Source: Niebla homalea
Lineage: Eukaryota > Ascomycota > Lecanoromycetes > Lecanorales > Ramalinaceae
Assembly: GCA_019925105.1 (NCBI GenBank)
Contig: JAHGAU010000015.1
Span: 434,001-498,000 of the forward strand
DNA: 64,000 nucleotides
Direction of reading: 5' to 3'
Positions 44,753-55,279 of the stretch are shown one piece after another. The translations under genes and the position numbers were made by a program. Below the pieces are notes generated by a model. The model saw only the letters and a program-made list of their open reading frames with translations. It did no database searches and was not told the DNA's origin. Position 1 is the first letter of the stretch; each line of letters begins with the position of its first letter.

Positions 44753-45680
44753 ATGAATCGCCTCTTTGGCGCCAAGCAGACCGGTCCTAAACCCACCCTC
44801 AACTCCGCCATCCAAAACGTCTGCCTTCCCATATCTCCCCTCCCCTCCCCATCTCCTTCCCAAATCCCTCAGCTAATCAACTCTCCCCCCGTCACAGACA
44901 GACACGCACGTCGAATCCCTCGACGTCAAACTCTCCAAACTCAACGCCGAGCTCTCCGCCTACCAATCCAAACTCTCCCGCATGCGGGACGGCCCCGGCA
45001 AGACCGCCCTGAAACAAAAAGCCTTGTACGTATACCTTGCGGGTTGTTGGGTGGGATCGGGGGTGTGGACGGGGGCAAGAACGAGCAGACCATCTCTCAA
45101 TCCCCCCCCACACACACACACACATCATCTACCCTTTCCCACTCCCCAACACCCTCACCCTTCCCCCTCTGCTAACCCTCGCAAAAATTACTCACACACT
45201 AACAAACAAAACAGGAAACTCCTCCAACGGCGCCGCCAGTACGAGACCCAGCGCGACCAGTACGAGCAGCAGTCGTGGAACCTGAGCCAGGCGAGCATGA
45301 TGACGGACAACCTGCAGAACACCATGACCACCGTGGACGTGATGAAGACGACGAACAAGCAGCTGAAGAAGCAGTACGGGAAAGTGGACATCGACAAGCT
45401 CGAGCGGATGCAGGATGAGATGGCCGATCTGATGGAGCAGGGGAATGAGATCCAGGAGGCCATGGGCAGGAGTTATGATGTGCCCGAGGAGGTGGATGAG
45501 GCCGAGCTGGATGCCGAGTTGGATGCTTTGGGGGAGGAGGCCGAGATGGAGGGGGGGATGGGGTTGGGCATGGGGGTTGGGGGAAGTGAGCCTGGGTTCT
45601 TGGTGGATGAGGTGCCGCAGTTTGTGGATGAGCCGCCCGGGAAAACTGGAGGGGAACAGGTGAAGGAGGCGGCTGGGTGA
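44753..45680 (+). CDS. vps60: ESCRT-III-associated protein Vps60/CHMP5
   Basis: Three exons, 44753-44818, 44898-45025 and 45215-45680, with introns of 79 and 189 bases, giving 219 residues. The splices rebuild MNRLFGAKQTGPKPTLNSAI, then THVESLDVKLSKLNAELSAY, MRDGPGKTALKQKAL/KLLQRRRQYE, WNLSQASMMTDNLQNTMTTV and the acidic C-terminal helix DIDKLERMQDEMADLMEQ followed by DVPEEVDEAELDAELDALGE. This is the SNF7-fold protein Vps60 (CHMP5), which binds Vta1 and promotes Vps4 action in multivesicular body sorting. The Gly/Met-rich tail is longer than in yeast. The second intron is unusually long for this window and contains a CA repeat. Its first donor is GTCTGC, weak but required by frame. Confidence 0.93.
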
Positions 45681-45981
45681 TGGAAAGGGGGGGGGGGGCG
45701 AAAGTAGCAGCTGAGTATGATGGATGAGGAGTTCACAGTAAAGGCCGGTTGAATTAAGCGTTCTGTATGTGTATGTCTATCTGATGCTTCAAGTCAAATG
45801 ATTGAAGTACCCTCCAGTGACCATCCCATGTGTATCTTTCCGTGAGGAAACCGTCTCTATCTAAAACGCCTTGGGTCCTGTGTTGCCCTGCCCAACCCAT
45901 TGTGTACGACACTCGACTCCTTGGTCGAAAATCCCACATACGCGCACCGCCTTCACACAGTAGCCGTTCGAAGAGTCACCC
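45681..45981. other. short gap between convergent genes
   Basis: A gap of 301 bases between the vps60 stop and the stop of the minus-strand membrane protein gene. It begins with a run of 12 or more G (about 45,686-45,699). It should hold both terminators. Confidence 0.45.
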
Positions 45982-48900
45982 TCAATAGACCAGCCAAGCC
46001 CACCCGATCAACTCATCCACTCTATCCCTCAAACTCCTCTTCTTGATCGGTGGCCGCAGCATTTTATCATGATTCCGGAACTGACTGCCATACCGCTCCA
46101 ACTCCTCCGTGGCGTCCTTGTTCAACATCGCCTGCTCCTCAGCCTGCTTCCTCCGCCGCCACTCGACTGGATTCCACTTCGCAAGCCAACTCATCTCCAG
46201 TCTCTCCTCCTTCTCGCGCTCCTTCTGCGCTTTTACCATGGCTTGCTCGTACCACCGCTCTCGTGCTTCAGCCTCGGCGGCGCGGCCGCCTCCCGTGTGC
46301 CCGTGCGGCCTATATGTTGTCTGTGCGTTTGCCGATTTTGACAGCTGAGCATTGTGATAGGCAACCGATCCGAACACTTCATTGACACGCTCTTTCGCTT
46401 CTGCTGCTTTAGCCTGCTCATGCTGTCTGATCCTGGCCTTGCGAGCTACTTCTGCATCTTGCTCCGACTCGGTGTACTGGCGTTTGAACACTGCAGCATC
46501 AACTGGATCTTTGTTGAAATGCTCCAGTGATGTGTCGGGCGTTGTTGTTCCATTTGCCAGCATCGGAGGGTCCACACGATCAAAGAAGAAATCGTTCAGT
46601 CTAGGAAGTACATGCAGAACCACGTATATGAGTCCAAAGATGGCAGTGAGAACCAAAATCGCCACACTGCATTTCAAAATGATGGACCACCTGCGGCTTT
46701 CTTGAGGATGCGACGGATTGGCCCTTCGGCGCGATCTAGATCTTGAACGGTGCGGCGCGGAGGGCGCTTCATTCAATGTAGCACCATCGAGAGAGCTAGT
46801 CTCCTCGGGGATATCAGAAAGTTCGTAAATATCTCCTCCTGATGAATCGGCCGCTGACTCTGGAGGATCGATCGTTGTTGGCTCCGTCGTTGGCCTTTTG
46901 TGGGGCGAAAGCTGTATCAATGCAGACGTATATGATCGCGGGATGGCTAATCGGATATCATAGCCTTCATGAAGTAATCCAAGCGCAATCCGAGACTCAT
47001 AGGCAGCCCGCAGGTTCGAACCCAGCACCTGATGGTCTAAGGTCACTGTAGCTAGCCTCGTTCAGTTATTAAACCCAGATTCAGAGTTTCATACCTACCT
47101 GAAGGTATGTTACAATTCAGCCGGCCACCCAATACCTTATTCTCCATTATAGTCGGAAGTTTCAGATCAACATCACTTCCGAGACGCAGGCACAGTACTG
47201 CCAGAGATATTTCCCACTGAATCTCAATCTCTATGTGCGTTCCATCATCCCTTGCCAGATCTTGGGGTAAAAGGCTCCGGAGCAAAATATAAGATTCATC
47301 TTCATCAACTCTCCAAGCATCAGAGTCAAGTATTGTTCTTCCGTCGATGGACCAGTCTGCCAGAATCCAATTGGAAGGATTAATGACGAGCACGCGCTCC
47401 GCCTTATCAACGACAAGGTCTAGCTTCATTGTGCAGGATATATTACTACCAAACATGGGGTCGATTCGTAATTTCATTCGAGTGATTGAGGTTGCAAAAC
47501 ACTCCTTGAGGAGCGAATTTGCGCAAGCAACCTTTGGCAATTCCTTGAGACAAAACCGGACATGATCGACATAAGCATTTGGGAACAGCCTTGGTACCAG
47601 TCCGGACCGCTTAAAGATTAGAACGTTCTCATCTTGTGCTTCGGTGGTCCATGTGCTGAGTAGCGGTCGCATGGATGGTCTCATTGTGAGAGGGAGGGTC
47701 GGCTGATGAACAACAATCCGCTCAGAGAGGAGTGTACCAGATTGGGGACGCAGACACGGAGCTGGTACAAACGTGCCCTCCTCACTGAAAGGGTAGACGA
47801 TGGCGAGTGAGATGTTCAAATGTCTCGCTGCATCCTCTCTAGGACGAATGATGGTCAATGTAGTCGAAGGAGAATCGGTGGCCCAATAAGACATCTCGGG
47901 TATCACGTCCTGTTCCCCACACTTCAATGTGATGTTGCTATCTGGAATACCCGTCCTTTCGACTGAGAACCGAAAACTTATCATGTTTGAGAGCATTGCT
48001 TCCTCGGGAAAGATTGGGAGGATTTCGGCGGTATAGTAGATTATGATCTGATCATCTTCGAATCGCATAGGCACTCCGTTCAGTTCACTCTTTATGTCGA
48101 ATGTTGGCATCTGTTGACATTCCATTGTCTCTGATGGTACCGTTTCAGATGTGGATAGTGGCTGGACAGGTGCAGTGGAAGAAGAAACGTTCCTGCTGAG
48201 CCAGAGCCGGGGACTCGTGCTGGGCGATGTAAGGGTTCTGACTGAAGATTTGGAGACGAAACGGCGCGAGCGATCAGAGTCTGATACTACGGTGTGGCTT
48301 TCATTCGAATTCGCAGAGGTCGCTGATGTCGGGCCAGTGACAACGACACTAGGACTTCTCGGACCTTGGCTACATATCTGAACAGCCCCCTCTTTGATTG
48401 GACGAGGCGTCTCTATTTGCTCGTCTTTTCGATGGTCATTGGGCAACGGGCCATGAGTCCTCCCGAGAATCTTGTGGTTTGGCAGAGCCGGTGTGAGGTC
48501 GAACTTGGGCGTTCCTCGATGTGGAGCGCTGCTCCCCGCATCTAATGCGGCAGCTATACGGCCAATGTCCCAGTATGAGCTTTGGCGGATGTTCTCTTTG
48601 CTAGATATTCGATTCGTTTGTGGTGGACTTGACGGTATGGCTCGGAGGGCGGCCGATGGGGAAGCGTCGGTAAGATTGACTTTGATGAGCCGCTTGCGGG
48701 GAGCCTCTATATTGTCATCGTCGCTAGGGACTGACTCGGTCTCGTTATCTCGCAGGATCCATTGCGTGGTCATCTCGTTATGTACACTTGTCTCGTTCGA
48801 ATGGAGACTGCTTGAGGGTGTCTTATCGGAGACAACGCTGTCGAAACTTGAGCTCGTTTGACGAGTGTCCCATTGATCTGCCTCGTCTGCCAAAATAACG

Positions 48901-49004
48901 TTGTCTCGGTGTTTGGCATTTGGTACGGCAGTCTCTTGTTGAGATGACGGAGGATAGAGGACCCAATTCGTTTGTGGAGTTGAAGGCACTTTAGCAACAT
49001 CCAT
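45982..49004 (-). CDS. single-pass membrane protein, fungal orphan
   Basis: Minus-strand gene with exon 1 at 49004-47099 and exon 2 ending at 45982. The intron starts at 47098 (GTAGGT) and has two in-frame acceptors, so exon 2 begins at 47051 (991 residues) or 47045 (989 residues). The first 310 residues are disordered (S, T, R, P). A beta-rich soluble region follows, with stretches such as FEDDQIIIYYTAEILPIFPE, RFCLKELPKVACANSLLKE and VINPSNWILADWSIDGRT. Near residue 760 there is one membrane segment, CSVAILVLTAIFGLIYVVLH. A long charged coiled coil ends the protein (KAAEAKERVNEVFG, RWYEQAMVKAQKEREKEER). I recognise the layout from conserved fungal hypothetical proteins but know no function. 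Confidence 0.8.
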
Positions 49005-49366
49005 GATCGAGGCTATAATGCCGTGGAAATCGATGCTGCAGAACTTCTATAGGCGTAGAACTGTATGCCAAACGATGCTCAGGGCGATGTTGTAAGGTCA
49101 TATGTTGATTATGGATTGGGAGTCGCAGGCTCGCAATCGCAACTGGATTCTTGAATTCAATTGCAGCTGCGCTCGATCGCACCTGCTCTGGTACTGTTAC
49201 ACCACGAACGCGAGGTCCATTCTAGGATGAACGGACGGGGTATCTATGAAACGCAAGTCAACGTAAGAATAAGGTCAAGTCCGACGATCCCTACACAGTC
49301 AAGCTCTAGAAGCATTGTACCCGACAAGCCTTTGGAAGGTATCGGCACGATCCAAGGATGTGCTCT
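49005..49366. other. promoter of the membrane-protein gene plus 3' end of the velvet gene
   Basis: This tandem minus-strand gap has 362 bases. No specific site recognised. Confidence 0.4.
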
Positions 49367-51317
49367 TCAACGGTACTCCTGCTGTCCTGGATGATTTCCG
49401 TAGCCGTATCCTTGAATGTTCCCTCCGTAGTGAGCAGGACTTGAGCTGCTTGGATCTGTGCTCAACGATGGGTAGGTAGGAGATCCTGCGGGGCCAGCTG
49501 ACCGATATGGTGTGGCTTGCTGGGTAGGAGCAGGCAGAGTCCGGGGTGTCAAAGGAATGTATGGATCTTGCTGTGTGGTATAAGATTGAGGCTGATGGAG
49601 TCCGCCACGTCTTTCGCCATAGTTTAGAGGGTATCCGAAGCCTGTACCATACTGCTCAGGTCTGGAAGTTAGATCATAAGCCCGATTCGCGTCATATTGG
49701 TTGATATCTGACGACGGTAATCTTCGCTCCGGCGGCACAGGTTGTGTGAATTGTGGAACCTCTCTGCCTTGGGAGGTCACGCCTGAATTGTAGGCATGTT
49801 GACTCCCAAAATCACGGTACTGATGAGCTGGCGGACCTGAACTCCCATAGGACTGTTGCTGGAAACCACTGAGCCAGCCTGTACCCTGTTGTGCGGATGA
49901 AATGGGAACCTGGGGAGGTTCCATTCTTTGCTGAGGGAGAACATAATCTTGAGGGTAAGTAGCGGTCATCTGAGCGCCTTGAGAGTACATGGAGGATCGG
50001 TTGCTCCCGGGGGCTTCTCTTGGAGGGTAGTGAGCAAATGGGTCGTTCTGCCCTCCAACATCCTGCGCAGACCTTTGATAGTCGGGATTAGCAAGCGCCG
50101 ACCCTCTGTTGGTGAGTGAAGAGGAACGTTGATGGGACGGCGATAGATCATAGCCAGTAATTGGGTCTCTGTACGGCTGGAAGAAACCCTGACTTTGGGG
50201 ACCCTGCATTCCAGAGCTTTCTTGACGTGATGATGACCGCGAGCTTCCATCTCCGCTAGCCTGGGTCGAAGCTAGGTCTGCCTGAGCAGGTCTTTTACTA
50301 GGAGGACGTTAGCTCTTGGGAGCTTGACCTTTTGAAAGCACATACCCGAGTATACGAGGCTCTTTCCGGACTCGCAATTTCACACCTTGATCACTGAAGG
50401 AGCGGGAGAGAAATGTGGACTCCAGCATGCCTGGAAAATTTCTGACATTGTACACTGGGAGGCATTAGTAAGGTTCACCAAGCAAGCAGTCAATGAGGTT
50501 ACCAGAAAAGGGGGCAGAGGTGACAGATTTGATGAAAATGACAATGGCGTTTGCACCCCTGGTGTAAAAGTCTCAGCGATGTCTTCCTAGGAGGCTCGTT
50601 TTACCCACTTGGTGATCTCGAACAGACTGAAGCGAAGACGAAACATGCCCTCGATTCGAACAGAAACATCTGGGAAAACGAAGAACCCGCCATCTGGATG
50701 TGTGTCAGCATTATCATCACATTCGGGAAAGCATAATACCTGTGTTGTTGGTATCCTTTAGGCGGTGAAGAGATGATACCAAAACGCCTAGGAGAGCCGA
50801 CTCCGAAGCTGTGTTGATGTCCTCTCCGAGGTTGGCAGCGGCAAGGTGTCCGGGCCTTTGTAAGTCTTGGTCGACCAGACTACAGCACATGAAGTAGTAT
50901 GGACTTTGGAGATAATTCCTGCCCAAGTAAGCGACTACTGCAGCCTGACGTGAAGCTAGAGACCTACTGGGCGGGGTCATTGGAATCTGTAATCTGCAAT
51001 TGGACAATGGGCGGAGGATCTATCGGCTTCCGATCTGTGACGAGGTGAGCTTTCAGGTACTGCGCTCAATCCGGCCGAAAACAGCGAGCTACCTTTCTCC
51101 TTTGTCCCATTGTGGGCCTTTGCACGCTCAGGCTGCTGGCGCACAGTCAAAGTGAAAGCATTGCTGGATGCATGCATGGTTAGTTGCCTCATTCTAAATA
51201 GCTTACGCGAGCCAGCTTTTCCAAGGCACTGGATCCGTACCTAGATAACCTGGGAGGCAAGTCGGGCGGCAAAGTCGGGGGAAGCCCTGACTGGATGTCG
51301 ATATTAGGATCTGTCAT
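49367..51317 (-). CDS. velC: velvet-domain regulator, VelC-like
   Basis: Minus-strand gene with eight exons: 51317-51241, 51163-51093, 51034-50968, 50918-50740, 50693-50609, 50558-50503, 50454-50346 and 50297-49367. All borders are GT..AG and the spliced frame is open over 524 residues. The velvet domain (about 25-215) reads [95 protein letters not shown] and [20 protein letters not shown]. Velvet proteins are DNA-binding partners that couple light response, development and secondary metabolism. The KEKDRKP and [12 protein letters not shown] stretches favour VelC over VosA or VelB, though this is judged from memory. The tail is Q/P/S/G/Y-rich. The exon 1 donor is uncertain: GTACGG at 51240 and GTTATC a little upstream both fit the frame. 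The upstream gap is 4 kb. Confidence 0.9.
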
Positions 51318-51474
51318 GGGCTTTACGTCTGATAGTGACGGTGACGGAGACGTTGGCTATGTGGAGGCTTGTAGTGTGTATCCGAAGATGCTTGGAAATG
51401 GAACAATGTTTGGATGCATCAAGACAGTGGAAGGACCAGAGTCGAGAAATGTAAACACGACCTGTGTCCTTTGG

Positions 51475-51504
51475 GTTGAGCGGTTGAGCAGTTGAGCAGT
51501 TGAG
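51475..51504. repeat. 8-bp tandem repeat
   Basis: The unit GTTGAGCR is repeated almost four times (GTTGAGCG, GTTGAGCA, GTTGAGCA, GTTGAG). It lies about 160-190 bases upstream of the velvet start codon. Confidence 0.7.
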
Positions 51505-52342
51505 TCCAGACAGATTCTTTGGGCTTCCAGTGTGGTGGACCGCTGGAGGTATAAAGTGACCAATGGCAGCCTATCAGTGGCTCATCCAATGATCACACTT
51601 TCGGAGGCGTAGAAATTTCACATCAGGCGTTCATCAAAATTAGAGCAACACAAAGAAAACCCTTTCCCCTAATGCTACACTGCAGTTGTTCTTTTTCTGA
51701 AGTGTCGTCTATCGCGGCGACTCGACGCTTGGGATATGCTCTGACGAGCAAAATGATGTTACAGATAAGTGATGTGAATACAAAAAAGGGCGATGAAGTG
51801 TCGTTGGCTGCAGTCGTCGGCGTCGGCGTCAAATGTCAGATCAAAGTCAACACTCAATATCCCTGTCGCGACTCTTGGTGGGGATATGAGGCGGTTTCGT
51901 GGTTCAATTGACGCGTTCAGTTTAGTCTGGTCGAAGCTCTTAGAGTTTGCGGCATCAAAGGGAAGGTGCCACTCAAAACTCTACTCACCTTGCCACAGAC
52001 TCTCCTACTCCTGCTGCTCCCCTTCGATTGATGTTTTCCTCCTCGATATGAATTTTAATGCGGTATGTTAAGCTGCGCGGAAGGATCCCTCGTGTCGATC
52101 TTCAGAATGACTGGATGCCGTAGTAATGACAAGAGTTGCCAGTGAGGCTCTTCTGACAGGACTTGCCGTTGTCGGATGCGAGTCCAAGTATTGCTATTCA
52201 CTCTCTTCGCACCTGCACCTGCATCTGCAGGGCCGGCAGGAGTTATAAGTTATATGCCCTGAGTCGTAACGAAGACTTCTTGTTCAGCACACACGTAAAG
52301 CTTTGGAGGGGAAAGATAACCAAGGCAAACTGGCAGCGGAGT

Positions 52343-52383
52343 TGTACGAGATCCTTTGCATAGGATCTCCTTGGTCTCGTACA
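52343..52383. repeat. nested, overlapping inverted repeats
   Basis: TGTACGAGA (52343-52351) is the reverse complement of TCTCGTACA (52375-52383). Inside, GAGATCCT (52348-52355) is the reverse complement of AGGATCTC (52362-52369), with a 6-base loop. The two left arms share GAGA, so the two hairpins cannot both form fully at once. Confidence 0.65.
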
Positions 52384-55279
52384 GGTCCTCTCCAACACAC
52401 TGATTGTGCGATAATGGCCGGTTGGCTTCCTTTTGAAAGCAAATTCAAGGAAGATGACCACCAGGACCTGCTGCCATCGAGAGCCAAGACTGCTCCTAGC
52501 CACCAGCTAGTCAAAGCAGAAAGTGCAGAGAAGAGGAATAACAAACAGGGTCCACAAAAGCCTGGATGATCGACGACTTGTTTTCACACCATTATTCCAG
52601 GGGTCGAAAGGAATATCTTTTGTAAGGAGATCAATTTACCAGGTGAAAGCTGACATGGCCTTCCGTACGATCCAAGAAAGGTCTGGGAACGAGTCAAGTA
52701 TGGCCCGAGCCGAAAACCAGCATCGAAGGTACGAAGGGAGGAAATTGATGCTGCACGTTCGGCATCCTTCTGACATCGTTTTGCATTCTGCACGTGACAG
52801 CCCTGTCAGCGTATTTGCAGTCCCTTGCTAAGACAAGATAAACCTGGTTGGCCGCTGGCCTCGGGCACCATCGACCTTGATGATTGGGCGGCAAAGCCAA
52901 TGCCCCCACCATCTCTGCTACTAAGGGCAGCTTCGACGCTCGGATTGTCTTCGACTGTCGGTATTTGGTACGCATCTTCACCCATCGGACGTTGTGCCGC
53001 TGCCGAGTTTTGGGCACAAAAGCCTGATCGGAACTATTGGGGCGTGGTCCGCCCCTATGTGAGCGCTAAATAGAGACTGCAGCTGCTCGGCTGCTGAAGA
53101 ACATGTCAAGCTTTCCCCCTTCAAGACTATAAACACATTCGCTACGGCCATATCGGGGGTGGCTTAGTGTCTGTGATAGTCGGAAGCATCATCACATCAT
53201 AGGCAAAACTTTCACATTCTCACAATGAGTCTAAATGTCGCCTCTCCCTGTTTGGGAGGGGTTTTCGTCAGAGTTCCAACGGTCTCGCTTTAGCTTCCTG
53301 CCTTCTTCAGCTTTCATGGGCCAGGTCAGTGGCGCGAGTACGTAAGTCGGTCCATGGGAATGGTAAGTTGTTCTGAGTTACCGCCCGATCACATGGAACG
53401 GACTATCGCCACAGATCGAAGCAAGCGGCGATTGCGAGCTGACGAATTGTTGCTAAGCCCCAATCGGTGGAGCACTTTCAGGCTTTCCCTGAAAGCACAT
53501 CACATGCTCATGACCTTTTATGGGTGAGGTCTGTACCACTGGCAGTTGGCAACCCGGCGCAATCGGGACATCAAAGCCGATCTTTTACTGTGCTGGGTGT
53601 CCCGAAAATAATGCGACTAAGGGTATGCAAGTTTGACAGGTAGTTTGGATTGGTTACTCTCGGACCATTGGCAAGTTTTGACGGGCTGCCAGCATGTGGG
53701 TCTTGGGCAGATACTGGTCTGGTGCAATTACGCAATACGTATCTACAACTTCGTTCGCGAAAGGGCCGACTTCATGCTACATCCGCACCTCAACGTCTGA
53801 CTTCGAACGGCACACATTCCCTGGCAGGACACTGACCGACAGGTTTGTCGGTCACGGCTACCATGATTTATCGTGTTCTCCAGGCCATGGCAAAACCAAA
53901 TCGTCATCCCACGCTCTGTCTGTGTCAAGAATCATGTGCATTCAGCCTGATGCCAAGGAAGGAAACCCAACCTGTGGAAACCCAATGCGCACACTTTCGG
54001 TACATTACTGTACAGTACAATAATCTTGCAAGATTTGAGCCAAGCGATCCGAGATGTCACAGTGCATCAACATTGGGAAATAGAATCTTGATGCGACTGT
54101 CGACGGACATACTCACTTCCTCAAACACTCCTCATTGAGGTCCTAAACGAAGCAATGTGTGCCTGCTTTAGAGCCTACCGCGGCTGGTATAGTGGTATGT
54201 GCTGCATCCTGGCATGGCCCAAGCTCGCGAAGGCCCGGGGAAACCGAGCGTCTCGACGAGATCTAGCCGAACAGACCCATGGTTCACATCCCCTTAGCCC
54301 CTGGTTCTAGCGTTCCACAGATGGCGACCAGGTTGTCGATCGCGGAGTGCCACATGGCATACCGCACCTGTTTCCCAGATCTATCAACCACGGTTCAGCG
54401 AGGCAGCGACCCACTGTCCACGGCGTGAGCCCGATTTTACTGTACCCCGTAGCGATAAGTATAATGCACTGTCGAATGATTGTGTTTGTCATCATATCTA
54501 TTCAGAGCTTTTGGCATTGGCAACGTCATTTTGGGAAATTGGATCCCGCAAGAGTGATACCTGCCAATTGCCTATACAGTGGCAGCCATTTTGGCCCCAG
54601 GATTCTCACGTGGGGTTTCTGTTTGTAAATCACCCATCTTGTTTGCTTCCCACGACCGACATGAGTGGCGCACCTTTTGCCGTCCTTCTCAGCTTCGCCG
54701 CACACGCATAGCCACGAGTCTTGTCCTTTGGTAGCACCCAATGCGCAATCGAAGCAGGAATGACAAAATACATGCATGAACTTGGGAACAGCGCATATCT
54801 AGATGAACAGCGAAGAAGGATCTAGGCACGATAACATTGCAAGCTACGCCTGATCAGGCCAGGGACTAGCCAATTCCTGGTCATCGTTGCTGTCATTCGA
54901 CCTGATTGGGTAGTTGGTTGATGAAATCCTGAAAAAGGTACCAGAAGCGACCGATTGCCCTGCAGCAAAGATCACAGCGCGGCGCTTGGGTAGTTGGGTC
55001 CCAGCGCTGCGTTGATCTCCGAATGGTGCCCATCGTCGCTCAACGTCAGTGCATCACAGATCTCTCTGCATTGATGTCTCAATGGATCCGGGATGTGGGG
55101 ATCCTACTAGCCAGTCAAGCCAGTGCATCTGGTTGGTCGTAGTTGGGTCGGGAGTCATCCTGCAGATTGAATTGGGTCATAGGTCTTTCGACAGACTGTA
55201 CGACATGCTTACAAAATCTACTGCGGGTCTGTACTGCTTCGTCGGGCACCAATCTATATCCTCTAGTGCCGCACGGGGG

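Larger units (their letters stand above)
51318..55279. promoter_or_regulatory. 4-kb gap upstream of the velvet gene
   Basis: This is the largest gene-free stretch in the window. It separates the velvet start codon from the stop of the minus-strand coiled-coil gene, so it is upstream DNA of the velvet gene. It holds an 8-bp tandem repeat (51475-51504) and a nested inverted repeat (52343-52383). Frames up to about 110 codons overlap on both strands without biased codons, so I do not call genes. A long untranslated leader, upstream ORFs or a non-coding RNA would be typical of developmental regulators, but no direct sign was seen. Confidence 0.5.

Noticed and set aside
45100..45125. CA dinucleotide repeat
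   Set aside because: A simple microsatellite inside the vps60 intron; useful only as a marker.
54181..54300. A-box-like GGCTGGTATAGTGGTATG and, 100 bases on, a B-box-like GGTTCACATCC, suggesting a tRNA
   Set aside because: The stems do not pair, no 7-bp acceptor stem is found, and the spacing is wrong for any tRNA.
54526..54777. 83-codon minus-strand frame with cysteines (MHVFCHSCFDCALG)
   Set aside because: Looks like a zinc-binding patch, but the rest of the frame shows no conserved pattern or codon bias and lies in an otherwise non-coding gap.
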